NCBI RefSeq assembly: GCF_023065955.2
Contig: NW_026623089.1
Span: forward strand, 31,030,767 to 31,094,766
Source: Ursus arctos
Lineage: Eukaryota; Chordata; Mammalia; Carnivora; Ursidae
Direction: 5' to 3'
Length of the DNA: 64,000 bases
The position numbers and the translations under genes were made by a program. Positions 44,325-56,995 of this stretch are shown piece after piece. The notes below the pieces were generated by a model. That model did not search any database, was not told the DNA's origin, and was given only the letters and a program-made list of their open reading frames with translations. The stretch's first letter is position 1; the number at the start of each line of letters is the position of its first letter.

Positions 44325-44450
44325 ACATTACCTCATTTAAGCCTCTTAACAAACCAATACCATATTAATTGCATTGTACAGGTGGGAACACTGACACAGA
44401 GAAGTTAACTGCCTGAGGTGATACAGCTAGTAAGAGCAGAGCTAGGATTG
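44325..44450 (-). repeat. MIR SINE
   Basis: CTCATTTAAGCCTCTTAAC, ACACAGAGAAGTTAACTGCC, ACAGCTAGTAAGAGCAGAGC (reverse). Confidence 0.82.
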
Positions 44451-44459
44451 GAAGGTTGG

Positions 44460-45576
44460 TTCATCCAAATGCTTGAACATTCTGCTCTACATCTTTTTCT
44501 TGGGAAGTCAGTGGAGTTGGCCTGGAGTAAGAGACTCTCTTGAATGCAATTTGTGACAACAGAAGGGAGTTGTCCAGCCACTGCAGCAGGAGATATAGAC
44601 CGAGTACAGAATCAAAGAAGAGATGAGTTCTGGCAATGGAACAGTGATCAAAGGGGATGACTTCCACAGTGGCTGTCTAGTGATACAAGCTAGTCATGCA
44701 ATAACCTCATCAAAGGGGCCCCACCAGCTCATAGGCGGCAATAGAAACTGTTAACCTGTGTTGTCTGACTTCTCTGAATGGGCCTGTCAACCCCTATCAC
44801 CTCAAATAACTTAACCCAGTCCTGTCATCTGTGTCTCACACACACACTTCCTTAGGCTTCAACTCCCAGAATACACCCCATCACTATCTTGGCCTGTTGT
44901 AATGGAGTGGTGAGAGCGCTGAAGCCTTGTAGGCCCTGATGCTTTTAATCCTACCCCCACTATGATCTCCAGCTTTACTTCTTTCCCCAACAAGTAATTC
45001 TTCCCCTCCTTCATTGTCTGCCAGCTTCAGGGGAAGGAGTATTAGGCCTAAGGGTGCTTTCTAACAGGCCCTGAGTGTTTGGGGTATACATCAAATGTTT
45101 TCTGGGGGAACAGCAAGTCAAATGCAGTGTGCAACTCAGAAGGCCATAAAAGTACAGAACTTCCATGTCCTGGGTCCACCAAGGCCTTGGAGTGACTAGG
45201 GAATGAAGCCAGAATCTTTTTCCAGGTCCTCACACTCTTCAGTTAGCCCCACTGTCTACAAGAGACATCAGAGCTCACAGAAATCCCCTTGTCTCGAGGG
45301 TGGCCAGAGCAACAAGCTGCTGGAAAGTGTCCGTATTGGAAATGCCGGCAAGGAGCCACACAGGACATTTTTAGTGCTCCCATAAAGCCTGTGTATTCTG
45401 AGGAACTTACACCCATGAGCAGCTGATGCTACATCTGTAAATGTCACACGTGTGAAGCTGTTCCAAGAAAGATCCAGGAATATAAAAAGCTGGATTTCCT
45501 GGCTTCGCTGTCTTCCCTTTGAAATCCTGTCTTATGAGGACAATTTGGCAGAAGGTCAAATTGTTACCCTGATCTT

Positions 45577-45580
<4 letters not shown>
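44460..45580. other. Intronic sequence, nothing recognised
   Basis: No exon, RNA gene or repeat family supported. Confidence 0.4.
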
Positions 45581-45617
<37 letters not shown>

Positions 45618-45644
45618 ACGCACGCACGCACGCACACACACACA
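45581..45644. repeat. (CA)n microsatellite with CG-containing core
   Basis: About 32 dinucleotides: CA at the start and end, and CACG or GCAC variants in the middle (about eight CpG sites). Confidence 0.95.
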
Positions 45645-46590
45645 AAGAGAACAAGAAAACCATTTGGTTATATTAAGCATCCCATCATATTCCTCCCTCA
45701 GGAAGGCAGAATATAGTAGTCAGAAACAGACAAAAAGAAAAAAAGTGATGAGGCAGCCATACACAGATCTACTTCTTTCCACCTCTCTTTCAGGGCCTCC
45801 AGCTGTTCTATTACTTGGTCACCAATTGCCCCAGCTCCAAATCTGTTCCTCCTTTCCACAGTCAGTAATATCTAGAAGCTAAGTTCCCAAGGCAACCACA
45901 AATATTTGTTATTCTTTCTGTCATGTGATTTCCCCTAAAAATAAACTCAGATATTTTTCCTACCATCAAAATGCCATGAAGAATGTAAATGGATATTTTT
46001 TTTAATGCATACCTGTGAAATAGAGGTGTAATGCTACTTAGGCAAAATGTCCAGGAATGCTGTGAAAGTCCTAAAGTAGAAGATTATATAAAAGCTGGGG
46101 TGTTAGATTATTCTACCTTTAAAATGAACAAGCAAAGGAAGGCATGGGGGAAAAGGATTCGAACAAGCTGGTACATCTATGCTCACATGCACCCAAAAAA
46201 GTACAATTTGTTTTCATTTTTAGAAAGGGAATAGCAGAGTGCCTATTTGCTCTGAGGTTTTGTCAGGATTTAGCCTCTTTCCTTCAAAATGCCCCCTTGA
46301 TGTGCCAGCCAAGGACTCCCAGAGACCTCCATTTAAAGCTGACAGAACTTGAAACCAATTAACAAACAAGCTTTGCTTTCTGTTCTCGTGTGACTCTGGA
46401 GTGGGTGACCTTTCGGAATCATGGATAAAGTCTCCATTTAAGACTCCAACATAGTAATGACCCCACTACACAAATCACTGTGGCTTAGGGGGCTTCTAAT
46501 TTAAAGGAGATCCTGCAAATGGTAGTGTCACAATAGCAACAGTGATAGAAAACTTTTACATTTCAATGGTCTCGACAACAGTTTGCAAAC
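45645..46590. other. Intronic sequence, nothing recognised
   Basis: No supported feature. Confidence 0.4.
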
Positions 46591-46594
46591 AGAT

Positions 46595-46750
46595 TTATGT
46601 CCCCTCTTTTTTTGATCCTCAGAGAAACTCCCTAGGACACAGAGGATACACACACACACAACATACACAATCCCGTTTTACAGGTATGTGAAAGCTGAGG
46701 CTAAAGAGCAAGGGAACTTGCCTAACCTGTCTGCAGCTAGGTGTCCAATT
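46595..46750 (-). repeat. Probable MIR SINE
   Basis: GATCCTCAGAGAAACTCCC, CCCGTTTTACAGGTATGTG and GCAAGGGAACTTGCC fit a reverse MIR with a small (CA)n inside at 46651. Confidence 0.6.
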
Positions 46751-48459
46751 AAACCAAGTCTTCTACTTCCAGTCCCATGTCTTTTTATCCTAGATATTCT
46801 TTATGCCTCCACCTCACTGTCCACACTATCATCCAAGAATTCTGAAACCAGTAGAATTTGTGATACAGAAGACCAGGAGTCAAGAAAACAGACTCAGAGC
46901 TTTAGAGCATCAGTTCATAAATAGATAAAATAATGGAACGACTGTGGGGGAACAAAAGAGAAAACAGGAAGAGCTGAGATGAATTAATGCAGGATGCAGT
47001 CACTAAGGCAACTGGGAAAGTTCTCACTCCCTCCTTCACATCCTCACTGCACATGACTGTCTGTCCTAAGACCTAGGACTTCTCCCAAATGGCCCTTTAA
47101 TAACCCTTTCCTCCAATATTAGATAGTCTCTTAAAATACTTTGGCTAACCTTCCTGATTGACCAGGACCAAGTTTCCATTTTTTTTAAAAACTACCATAT
47201 TAGTACCAGTCACATTCATGTCACTACTTCCTTATACGACATGGTCTCTGAGTCCTTCCAACTGGACATACCCACTCGCCCAGTTTGTCAACATTTTACT
47301 TCCAATGTGATGCAGAAAGGGAATGTACCACCCATAGTGATTTCCAGTTCTTCATTCAATGAATCAACAAAAAAGTAAACAAATAAGTATGAATCATGAG
47401 AGAACTTTTTTGGATGGCAGTAATGCTCTATAGCTTGATGAGGACAAAAGGTATTGTAGGGATAGTGAAAATCAAGCACTTAGCATAGGGCCTACCACAA
47501 TGTAAGTCCCTTTATGGACCACTGCAAATCAATGCCTTCATGGCACTCTCTCTTCAGTATTATCTTCAGTTCAGAGCAGTGTATTTTGAGAGAGACATTA
47601 ACAAACTGGAGGGCAGAAGGTTGAAAGGAGAGAAACTCCTACTCACAGAACTTCCATCAGTAGTTTGTCCCTCTCTGTGCCTGTTCAGCTTTGCCCTGCT
47701 CTGGTGAAGACAGAATAGATTTATCTCCTAAGGATCAACTCTACCTAATTCCTGCAGTATATTAGGAACTTCTTCACCTGAATGGGAGAGCATCTGAAAA
47801 TCTATGATTGCTTCCATGCTTGGGTCAAGTGTCCTGGAGGGAATTTATCCCCCCCTTCAGGAGAATCTGAGCAAACCTCCTTAGCTAAATCCATCCCAGA
47901 GTACCTAAGAGTCTATCTGGCTACCCAGGTCCTGGTCCTTGTTTCATCTCCACTCTAGGACTAGAGTCAAACCACAAATGTTGACCAAATTGGTAGGGGG
48001 TTGACTTCCTCTACTGGTTTCAGTCCACTCTTCTCATGTAGGATCTGAATTCAGTTTCCAATGACTCTCAGACAGACCTCCTGCCTAATGACTTGACAAC
48101 AGGCCAGGAATGTACTTCCCAGATGCCCCTGCAGCTGGACCCACACCTTGGATTAAAGCCTTTGAATATAGCCAAGGCATGGATCAAACATGAGTTTATT
48201 TGTCTCCCTTGGACACAATGATCTGGACTACCTAGGGCAACTTCCTTTTACTCTCTCCCATCTATAAAGAGCTTCAGGCACATCTCATATCTATGGATAT
48301 AACATTTACTACACTGACAATGCAGAATAAAAAAAGATTATAAAGGAGCAAATATATGAGCTCATAAAGCAAAGCAGTCTGTTGAAGATTTAGCATAGGG
48401 GCAAATAGGTCTAAAAAGTTTAATAGGCCTAAAAACTTTAATAGTCACTGCTGTTTTAG
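46751..48459. other. Intronic sequence, nothing recognised
   Basis: No supported gene or repeat family over about 1.7 kb. Confidence 0.4.
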
Positions 48460-48605
48460 AATTTCATTCATTTATTCATTATGTACTCATTCATATTTTC
48501 ATCATTGCACTAATTTGAGTAACAATTATCTGGAATGTGCTTGATACTGGATATATAAATATGAATAATACCTAATCCCTGCTCTTAAAGAACCATAAGA
48601 ATTAA
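48460..48605 (-). mobile_element. Probable L2 LINE 3' tail
   Basis: CATTCATTTATTCATTATGT, ATCTGGAATGTGCTTGATAC and CCTAATCCCTGCTCTTAAAG match the reverse complement of the L2 tail. Confidence 0.6.
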
Positions 48606-48654
48606 TGTTCAGAATGTCAATGTCATCACCTGGACCTATGAAATAAAACTTTTT

Positions 48655-48863
48655 TATTTTATTTATTTATTTTTAAAGATTTTATTTATTTCAGACATAG
48701 AAAGAGTGCAAGAGAGAGCATGAAATGGGCTGGGGGGGGTGCAGAGGGAGAAGTAGACTCCTTGCTGAGCAGGGAACCCACCGTGGCTCTCAATCCCAGG
48801 ACCCTGGGGTGATGACTTGAGAAGAAGGTAGATGCTTAACTGACTGAGCCACCCTGGCGGCCC
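48655..48863 (-). mobile_element. SINEC copy 9
   Basis: Reverse CAN-SINE with head GAGCCACCCTGGCGGCCC. Perfect 16-bp target duplication TGAAATAAAACTTTTT at 48639-48654 and 48864-48879. Confidence 0.96.
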
Positions 48864-49059
48864 TGAAATAAAACTTTTTATGCTTGGTATGTTCTGCTAA
48901 AAGAAAGTGAAAGATGGAATATACCTCAGTAGGTTATATAAAATAATTCCATTCAATAATATTAGCTATAATTAGTATACGATGTAATGTGTGCACTTCA
49001 ATTCTCTAGGTAACAGCACTGTCAGCCTTTAGTCTGGTGTTTCTAGGACTGCATCACAC

Positions 49060-49225
49060 CATTGGTCCTCCTAGTTATATGGCATTGGCCTCACTTCCTC
49101 AGCTTGAAAATGGGAAAATCGGTATTTCTCATACCATAAGATTATCGTAAAGGTCAAATGAGGTAATGTGTACAGAGTGCTTAACATGGTGCCTAGAAAA
49201 CTCCTGTTTACATAATATCTTCCTT
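49060..49225 (+). repeat. MIR SINE
   Basis: CCTCACTTCCTCAGCTTG, AAAATGGGAAAATCGG, GTCAAATGAGGTAATGTG and AGTGCTTAACATGGTGCC. Confidence 0.75.
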
Positions 49226-49421
49226 TTCCAATATGCCTGTTAGTTTTATTTATGTACTTTACATTAACAAGATCTTTCCATTTTTCAATATCACCTTAGC
49301 ACCTCCATTTGGAGTTAATATCAAAGGCCAAGAGCAACTGGCCTTGTAAACGAGATCCTAAGAAGTAAAAGCAGTAACCAAGAAGAACAACATACCCATA
49401 ACCCTAATCAAAAAATAAGGA

Positions 49422-49611
49422 GGGGTGCCTGGGTGGCTCAAACGGCTAAGCGTCCGACTCTTGATTTCAGCTCAGGTCATGATCTCAGGATCGTGAGATC
49501 GAGCCCCTCACTGGGCCTCACGCTCAGCATGGAGTCTGCTTGAGATTCTCTCTCTCCCTCTGTGCCCTCCACACCACACTGCACACGTGCTCTCTCTCTC
49601 TTTTAAAAAAA
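49422..49611 (+). mobile_element. SINEC copy 10 (older subtype)
   Basis: GGGGTGCCTGGGTGGCTC, CCGACTCTTGATTTCAGC, GTCATGATCTCAGGATCG, GAGATCGAGCCCC. Lacks the AATAAATAAATAAA tail and ends CTCTCTCTTTTAAAAAAA. Diverged; no clear target duplication. Confidence 0.92.
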
Positions 49612-50240
49612 TGGCAGTAAGTAGAAGTAAGCAGCCTAGAGTCCTAGAAATGAAAATTCGTGTGAAACTTACCAAAACTATCACCTACTAGGAAAAGATG
49701 TTAGAGCACAGGGAACTTTGTTGGTTGAACCTAAGCTGCAAGACACATTAATAAAGTGACAGTACTCCTATTCAAGGCTCAGGCTTTCAAAGCACATCTG
49801 GACTCTGTGTTAAGTTATAGACAACACACTTGAAGTGAGGCCTTCACAGCCAGAAGCTGATGCGAAGCCTTTTAAAAATGTTAGCCAATGGGAGCTTGAC
49901 AAGACAGTGAAATACAGTAGGAAAGCCAAGGCCTCTTCAGTTGGGGAATGTCAGACATGGAGGAGTCATGATAATATCCTTTCAAATATCTGAGGGACTA
50001 TCCTATGGAAAGGGATTCAGATCTGGTCCATCTCTATGGCTGAGAGGGAAGAACTATTGTGCATGGCAGAAGGAAGATGCAGGGAGGAAGAAATATTTCC
50101 ATTAAACTTTAAAAAGAGCAAATCTTTCAAATGGAGCTGTCTAATATAGTAAGACAACTGTCTCTGGGGGTTGGAGAAGGTAAGGGATAGGAGGGTAAGA
50201 AGAGACTTTAGGACTCAACAGAGAATGCAACTTGATCAAG
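49612..50240. other. Intronic sequence, nothing recognised
   Basis: No supported feature. Confidence 0.4.
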
Positions 50241-50255
50241 AAGCTGGACCGTGGA

Positions 50256-50475
50256 GGCGCCTGGGTGGCTCACTGGGCGCCTGGGTGGCTCAGTCGTTAA
50301 GCATCTGCCTTCGGCTCAGGGCATGATCCCAAAGTCCAGGGATCGAGCCCCACATCAGGCTCCTCTGCTGGGAGCCTGCTTCTTCCTCTCCCACTCCCCC
50401 TGCCTGTGTTCCCTCTCTCGCTGGCTGTCTCTCTCTCCGTCAAATAAATAAATAAAATCTTAAAAAAAAAAAAAA
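50256..50475 (+). mobile_element. SINEC copy 11 with duplicated head
   Basis: The head GGCGCCTGGGTGGCTCA occurs twice, at about 50256 and 50276, before a normal SINEC body with GGGATCGAGCCCC and a pure A tail of about 16. Target duplication AAGCTGGACCGTGGA (50241-50255) and AAGGTGGACTGTGGA (50476-50490). Confidence 0.95.
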
Positions 50476-50490
50476 AAGGTGGACTGTGGA

Positions 50491-51895
50491 TTTGGCTGAT
50501 TTGTGATAACTTTTTCACACATCCATTGTAAGAAAAATAAAACAACGATATGCTTTCTAAGACACGTTAACCATAAAATGAAGATAATAATAATATCAAC
50601 TTGACAGAATAGTGTAAAGATAAAAATAATATGTGGGAAAAATCTTCTTTCAACAGGAAAGACTGAAATGAAAACAAACAAACCCAGAGGAAACAGAAGA
50701 AAGCTTCAATTACTGTCCTCATAGAGATGAGAAAATATGGCACCTATCAGATCAAAAGTGTGTACAGTTTTGTTTAAATTAAGCATCAGAAAATAAAAAC
50801 AAGTTTTTAGATATTTAAACATTTATTATAACTAAAAAAAGAAATTAACAAATTTCTTTGAGATTTGAAAGATAAAGTTGAGAAAATATCCTAGAAGACA
50901 GAGCCAACTATCAAAGAGTATGGGGAAAAAAACATAAGAAGTTAAAAATTATTAATACAATAGAGATAGCATCTGACTAATATACCTCCCAGAAAGAAAG
51001 ATCAGAGAAAACCATGGAAAGGAAATTATTCTAGAAACCATATGAGAAAATTTCCCAGAACTGAAGGATCTGAGTTGCCAGATGGGAGGGGCTGAGTGCC
51101 CAACACAATAGATGAAAATAAACACACACCAAAGTATATCACCATACATGTTTACTACCTAAGAGATAAAGAAAGAATCCTAAATGCTTCGTAGAAAACA
51201 GAGGGTGGGGTGGGAGTAACAAGTGACATAAAAATAATTGGGAATAGAATAGCATCAGACTTCAAAAATCCAAAAGACACAAAGGCCTCAACATTCTTAC
51301 TCCAGTGCACCTTTTCTCAGGAAGTTACTGAAGGATGTGCTCTACCCAAATGAGGTAGTGAACCAAGGAAAAGGAAGAGATGTAGTACAAATGGAGAATC
51401 AACACAAAAGAAAGGTCAAGGGAAGCCCAGGAAGACAGCTATGCAGCAGTCCAGGAGAGCAACCAGCTTAGACGGGGATGGGACAGCAGGTTCAAAAAGG
51501 AGGTTTTAAAAAAAGAACAGACAAGAAAAGAAGGACAAAAAGAAAAATTATTGACTATGAAGGAAATTATATCAAAGGGTTTGCAAAAAAGAATTACTAA
51601 TATAGAGACATAGAAAACTAAGCTGATAAAGAAATGAGGACTTATTAATGCCAGTAAAAATAAAAATCATATCGGAAAGAAAATCGAAGGCACAAACAAT
51701 ATTTACCTAGTCATGCTAAAGGAAACATTGGATATTAATTTAACCAAAACTTTTGATATCATTATACAGGGATGGTGCAGAGAGGGCACCCTGGCAGGAA
51801 TGTAAGAAAACAAAGTACTCAGCTACCAAAATAAGTAACAGAGAACATTTAAATTAGCAGTGTAAGCACAAATACCAGAAAAAATTCTCACTCTC
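50491..51895. other. A-rich intronic sequence, nothing recognised
   Basis: Strongly purine-rich in the plus strand, no ORF or named repeat supported. Confidence 0.4.
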
Positions 51896-51899
51896 TTTT

Positions 51900-52600
51900 C
51901 TTAAATCCTTTCTCTTCCCATACCTTTGTTAATGTTGGTGTTTCTTAGGTCCCATTCTTAATCATCTTCTGTTTTTATTCTCAACATTTTCCTGGGAGAT
52001 TTAGTCATGCCCATACTTTCAACCACTGATACCATGCTCCAACTCCAACTTTCATTATCTCTGGATTTTAGCCAGACCTCTCCAAGCTCTAGATCAAAGT
52101 TTCCAGCAACCAACAGAATATGTCTGCCATGATGTCTTATAAACAGCTCATGTTTAGCACATGCCAGGATGAACTTGTTATCTCTCTCTTCCCCTGCCAA
52201 ATCTACGCTCCTTCCCCCCTTCCCAGCCTTACTTTATATACATTTATTAATCCAATCATTCAAATCTAAACTTTAGGGTAAGTCTTGATATCTCCCTCTC
52301 CTCTTCTGCCAACAAACCACCTAGCCCTCTACTTCAGATTCTACCTCAGAAATATTGTCTAAATCCAGTTCCTCCCATCCTTCCCCTGCCCCCACACCAT
52401 GCACCATCAATGCCTTAGTGTAAATCCCCATCATCTCTCACCTACCAAACTACTGCAGAAACCCAATACTAGTCTCCCCCCATTGCTCACCAACTTCTTG
52501 GTTCATTCCCTAGATTACTCTCAGGGTAATCTCACAAAGCCAAGTCTTATGACCACTGAGCATGATGGTAGCATTAAGTGAAAATATTTTGCCACACTCT
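51900..52600 (+). mobile_element. L2 LINE, ORF part
   Basis: AGGTCCCATTCTTAATCATC, CCAGACCTCTCCAAGCTC, TATAAACAGCTCATG, CTACCTCAGAAATATTGTC, CACCATCAATGCCTTAGTG, AACTACTGCAGAAACCC and CAGGGTAATCTCACAAAG follow the L2 ORF order. Confidence 0.75.
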
Positions 52601-52700
52601 CCCACATTCTTGTGAAAATCTCTAACTATTCCCTAAAAGAAATGGGTTTTTCCCCTAAATGATATGCGAATGCACTAGAATTAAGACATGATACTAATGG

Positions 52701-52888
52701 GGGCACCTGGGTGGCTCAGTCAGTTAAGCATCTGCCTCCAACACAGGTCATGATCCCAGGGTCCTGGGATCGAGCCCCGCAATGGGCTCCTTGCTCAGCA
52801 GGGAGCCTACTTCTCCCTCTCCTGCTCCCCCTGCCTGTGCTTACTCTCTCTGTCAAATAAATAAATAAAATCTTTAAAAAAAAAAAAA
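52701..52888 (+). mobile_element. SINEC copy 12 with long pure A tail
   Basis: GGGCACCTGGGTGGCTCAG, GGATCGAGCCCCGCAATGG, AATAAATAAATAAAATC then about 16 A. Target duplication AAGACATGATACTAATGG (52683-52700) and AAGACATGACACTAATGG (52889-52906), one mismatch. Confidence 0.97.
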
Positions 52889-52906
52889 AAGACATGACAC
52901 TAATGG

Positions 52907-54935
52907 CCAAGGTCATCCTTTCTGAGACATGGCAGCATAACCAGGGGCAAGTAAGCAGAGACCTTATTGGCCCTCCCAACACCCATTAACTTGGAAACGA
53001 CAAATGAACATTAGAGAAGAACAGCAGAGTGTGATGGGAGAGGCAGGGGGGAGTTCTTTGGGAAGGCCCAGATCTGTTGTTTTGTCTTGCTTTGTTTCGT
53101 TTGTTTGAGTTTGCTTTTGCATTTGTGAGTTGGCAGCCATGTATCTATCACAAGTCTAAAGTGACCTTAGAATTGATCTCCGTAAAAAGGCATTACTCAG
53201 CTCACTCTCCAGTTCAACATAAATTTGCTCTCAGTGGGGAAGGGACAAAAGCAAGAAAATGGGTCCTGAGACGGGTCCTTCCTGGATGTCTTTATAGCTC
53301 TGGACAACAATATTGAGAGAATTCTGACAACTGTAGACTATCCTCTCAAACATGACTGACTATATGGCAGCAGGACTTTTGCCTTCTTCCCTGGATCTGA
53401 GTGAGCTTATTTTGGCTAGAGGATTGAAATGTCTTCCCACACAAAGAAGGGGATCTAGGACTTGGTGACTGCATCCTTCCAAGATCCAAAGGGAATCTGA
53501 GAGAGCCAAGGGTAGACCATGCATTCCAATCGTCTCTAACATTGGACTAGGATGAATTTCCCCCAACACTTCCTTAAATTCTTTTTAGAATAAAGTGAAA
53601 AATACACACATTCATTTGTACACATACAAAAGGAATCTCCCTTTTTTTTTTAAAGGGTAAGGCCTTAGGTTAAATAAATTTTGTAGTAAAGTAGAAAGAA
53701 TAATGAAGGAAAAGTTTGTCTCTAAAATAGATGCAGGAAAGAGAAAGAGATCTTTGTTTATTTTTTAGTTAGATACAAGAAGATGTTGCTATGAGAAGAG
53801 AACGGACTAAGATAAAAGATTTAATGGTAACCAAAAACATTGCAGCTGAATGAAAGTTTATATTGGAGATAATTAAGGAAAATTGAATCAGTGAAGTAGA
53901 ACACAGTTTTAGGAAAATACTCTCAGAATACTAAGAAAAACAAATGAAGGGGGGGGAAGGTAGATGGTATTCAGAAATTAGACATACAAATAATAGGTCC
54001 CTGAAGGAAAAAAATGAACAAAGCAGGAATGCTGATCAGAGTTATGACAAGAGAAATCTTTCTTGCTCCTCAAGAAGTCCTGAATTTGGATATCAAGAGG
54101 GTTTACCATATGCCCAGGCAAAATCTATGAAAGGAAGCCTATACTCAGTTGTCTTACTGTAAGAAGTATAACTATCAGGAATAGAGAACAGAAAAAAGTT
54201 TGGGCTGAAAAATAGCTGTCCTCAAACTTCTTTTCAGCATTAGACATCTCAAGACAATGGAAGAATATCTCCAATTACTTAAGGGGGATAAGATTTCTAT
54301 ATTTAGATAAGTTGTCACTCTCCTATCACAAGGATGCCCTTTCTAAAAAATCATTTCGTATAACTTCTAGATTGTGAAGGGAAGCAAAATTAAGAACTCA
54401 AAGATGGGATTTAAAGGCATAGTGAGAGAAGAACTATACAAACCAATTAAATTCTTAGAGGGATGAGTATAATCATTAATATCTAAATAAAAAGGAAAAA
54501 CCTATGAAATAAATGACGAATAGAGTTTTCAATATTGGAATTTATAATATTATCAGATTAAATAATTAAAATAAGAAAGGAGGACCCAGGGAAGCAAAAG
54601 CTCTTAAATTCTTATCTTTCATGACACAGTCAAAATTACTCTTGTTTTTACTTTGATATGAAGATAAACTTAAGCTCAGGAATGTTTTTCTGTTAAGATA
54701 GCCACAGATAAAAATAAGATGCCTGTTGTCCACAGCTTTGTAGAAGAATAGATAAAAACAAATAAGTGAAAGTGCAGAGTCTGTATAGCAAAAAGCATTA
54801 TATGAGAAAACATTAAACACCAGGGAGAATAAAACAAGAATGGCAAGTAAAATAAATGTGAACTAATATATTTAAATTCCTGCATGAAAACAGACTCAAC
54901 TTGGATTTTAAAAGAGGATACATGGAAAATAAAAT
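52907..54935. other. Intronic sequence, nothing recognised
   Basis: About 2 kb without a repeat family I can name. AT-rich at 53600-54935. Confidence 0.4.
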
Positions 54936-54939
54936 GAAA

Positions 54940-56305
54940 TTCCAGCCGGCTTCTTTGCAGAAATTGATGAGCTGATCCTAAAATTCATATGGAAATTCAA
55001 GGGACCCAAAATATTAAAAACAATCTTGAAAATGAAACAGAATTGAAAGACTCACACTTTCTGATTTCAAAACTTACTACAAAGTTATAGTAATCAAGAC
55101 AGTGTGAAATTGACACAGAGATAAACATACGGATCAATAAAATAAAGCTGAGAGTCCACACATTTATAGTCAATTGATTTTCAACAAGGATACCAAGAAA
55201 ATTCACTGGGGAAAAGAACAGACTTTCCAACAAAGGGTGTGGGGACAACTGGATATTCACATGAGTTGGGCCCCTACTTCATACCACATACAAAAATTAC
55301 TCAAAATGGATCAAAGTCCTGATTGTGAGGGCTAAAACTGCAAAATTGTTTGAAAAAAAAGTTAAGGGCACCTGGGTGGCTCAGTCGTTAAGCGTCTGCC
55401 TTCAGCTCAAGGCATGATTGTGGCGTTCTGGCATCAAGCCCCACATTGGGTTCCTCCGCTGGGAGCCTGCTTCTTCCTCTCCTACTCCCCCTGCTTGTAT
55501 TCCCTCTCCCGCTGGCTGTCTCTCTCTCTATCAAATAAATAAATAAATAAAATCTTAAAAAAGAAAGTTAAGTGCAAATCTTCATGACTTTGGATTAGGC
55601 AAAGATTTATTCTCCGAAGAAGATACATAAATATCCATTAAACACATGAATAGATGTTCAAAACCATTAGCCACCAAGGAAATGCAAATCTAAGCCATGA
55701 GATACCACTTCACACTCAATGGATAAATATAACTAAAGATCAATTAAAAAACGTTTAGGTAAGGATGGTTATACACTGCTGGTGGGAATGTAAAATGATG
55801 CAGCTACTTTGAGAAACAGTCTGGCAGTTCCTCAAATGGTTAAGCATAGACATATGACCCAGCAATTCCACTTTTGGGTATATATCCAAGAGAAATTAAG
55901 AACATAGGTCCACACAAAAACTTGTACATGAATGCTCAGAGCAGCATTATTCATAATGTCAAACAGTAGAAACACCCCAAATATCCATCAACTGATGAAT
56001 GGATAAAATGTAGTTTATCCATACAGTGCAATATGTGATATGAAACGTTCAAAACAGGCAGAAATATAGCAGAAAGTAGATTGGTGTTTGCCAAGGGCTG
56101 TGGAGAAGAAAGGGTGCATAAGGAGGGAATAGAAGTGACTGCTACTGGATGTAGGGTTTCTTTTTGGGGTGATAAAATGTGCTAAAATTGACTGTGGTGA
56201 TAACTGCACCATTCTGTGAGTATCCTAAAAAAAAACACTGAAAAGTAGATTTTAAGTGGGTGAATTATGTGGTATGTGAATTATATCTCAAAGTAATAAT
56301 GTGAT
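54940..56305 (+). mobile_element. Old L1 (L1M-type) ORF2 end and 3' UTR, split by a SINEC
   Basis: GAGCTGATCCTAAAATTCATA, TGGAAATTCAAGGGACCC, AATCAAGACAGTGTG, TCAATTGATTTTCAACAAGG, TTAGCCACCAAGGAAATGC, ATACACTGCTGGTGGGAATG and CCCAAATATCCATCAACTG. Many stops. Confidence 0.9.
55367..55563 (+). mobile_element. SINEC copy 13
   Basis: GGCACCTGGGTGGCTCAG, GTCGTTAAGCGTCTGCCTTC, CTCTCTATCAAATAAATAAA. Target duplication AAAGTTAAG at 55358-55366 and 55564-55572, inside the old L1. Confidence 0.95.
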
Positions 56306-56309
56306 CAAC

Positions 56310-56455
56310 AAATATGGGCTCAAATCTCAACTTCAACACCTACTAATGGAGAGACTTTAGATAAGTCACTTAACTTTACTTATTCTTCAGTTTCTCATTT
56401 GTAAGATAGGGATAGTAAACAGTACCAATTTCAAACACTTGTTTGAGACCTGAGT
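56310..56455 (+). repeat. MIR SINE
   Basis: GGGCTCAAATCTCAACTTC, TAGATAAGTCACTTAACTT, TTCAGTTTCTCATTTGTAAG and ATAGGGATAGTAAACAGTAC. Confidence 0.8.
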
Positions 56456-56544
56456 TAATAGCTGTAAGAGCAGGAGGTGGCCCAATACACACTAAACCTG
56501 TAGGTTAACTAACGTTGCCACCACTTCCATTTATTAAAAACTTA

Positions 56545-56995
56545 ATGCGTTAGTTTCCTATGGCTGCCATAACAAATTACCACAAACCTGGTGGCTTAAA
56601 GCAAAATACACATTTACTCTCTTACAGTGCCACAGGTCCAAAGTCTGAAATCAGTTTCGTTGGGCTGAAATCAAGGTGTTGGCAGGGCCGCTCTTTCTTT
56701 TCCATCTTTTTCTAAACTACATTCCATGCATTCCTTGGCTTGTGGTCCCCTTTCCCATGTTCAAAGCCAAGAGCAGCATCTTGCTTCAGTGGTTACATTG
56801 CCTTCTATGTCAAATCTCCCACTCCCTCCCTCTTACAAGGACATTTATAATTGCATTTAGGGCCCATCTGGATAATCCAGGATAATCTCCACAGTTCAAG
56901 ATCCTTAATGTAATCACATCTGCAAAGACTCTTTTTTCAATATAAGATAACATACATGAATTCTAGGGATTAGGAGCTGTAATCTTTGCAGTTTA
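56545..56995 (-). mobile_element. MaLR (MLT1-type) LTR
   Basis: TTAGTTTCCTATGGCTGCC, ATAACAAATTACCACAAACC, GGTGGCTTAAAGCAAA, ATCAAGGTGTTGGCAGGGC, ACAAGGACATTTATAATTG, TTAGGGCCCATCTGGATAA and AATCACATCTGCAAAGACTC form a reverse MaLR LTR. Confidence 0.82.
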
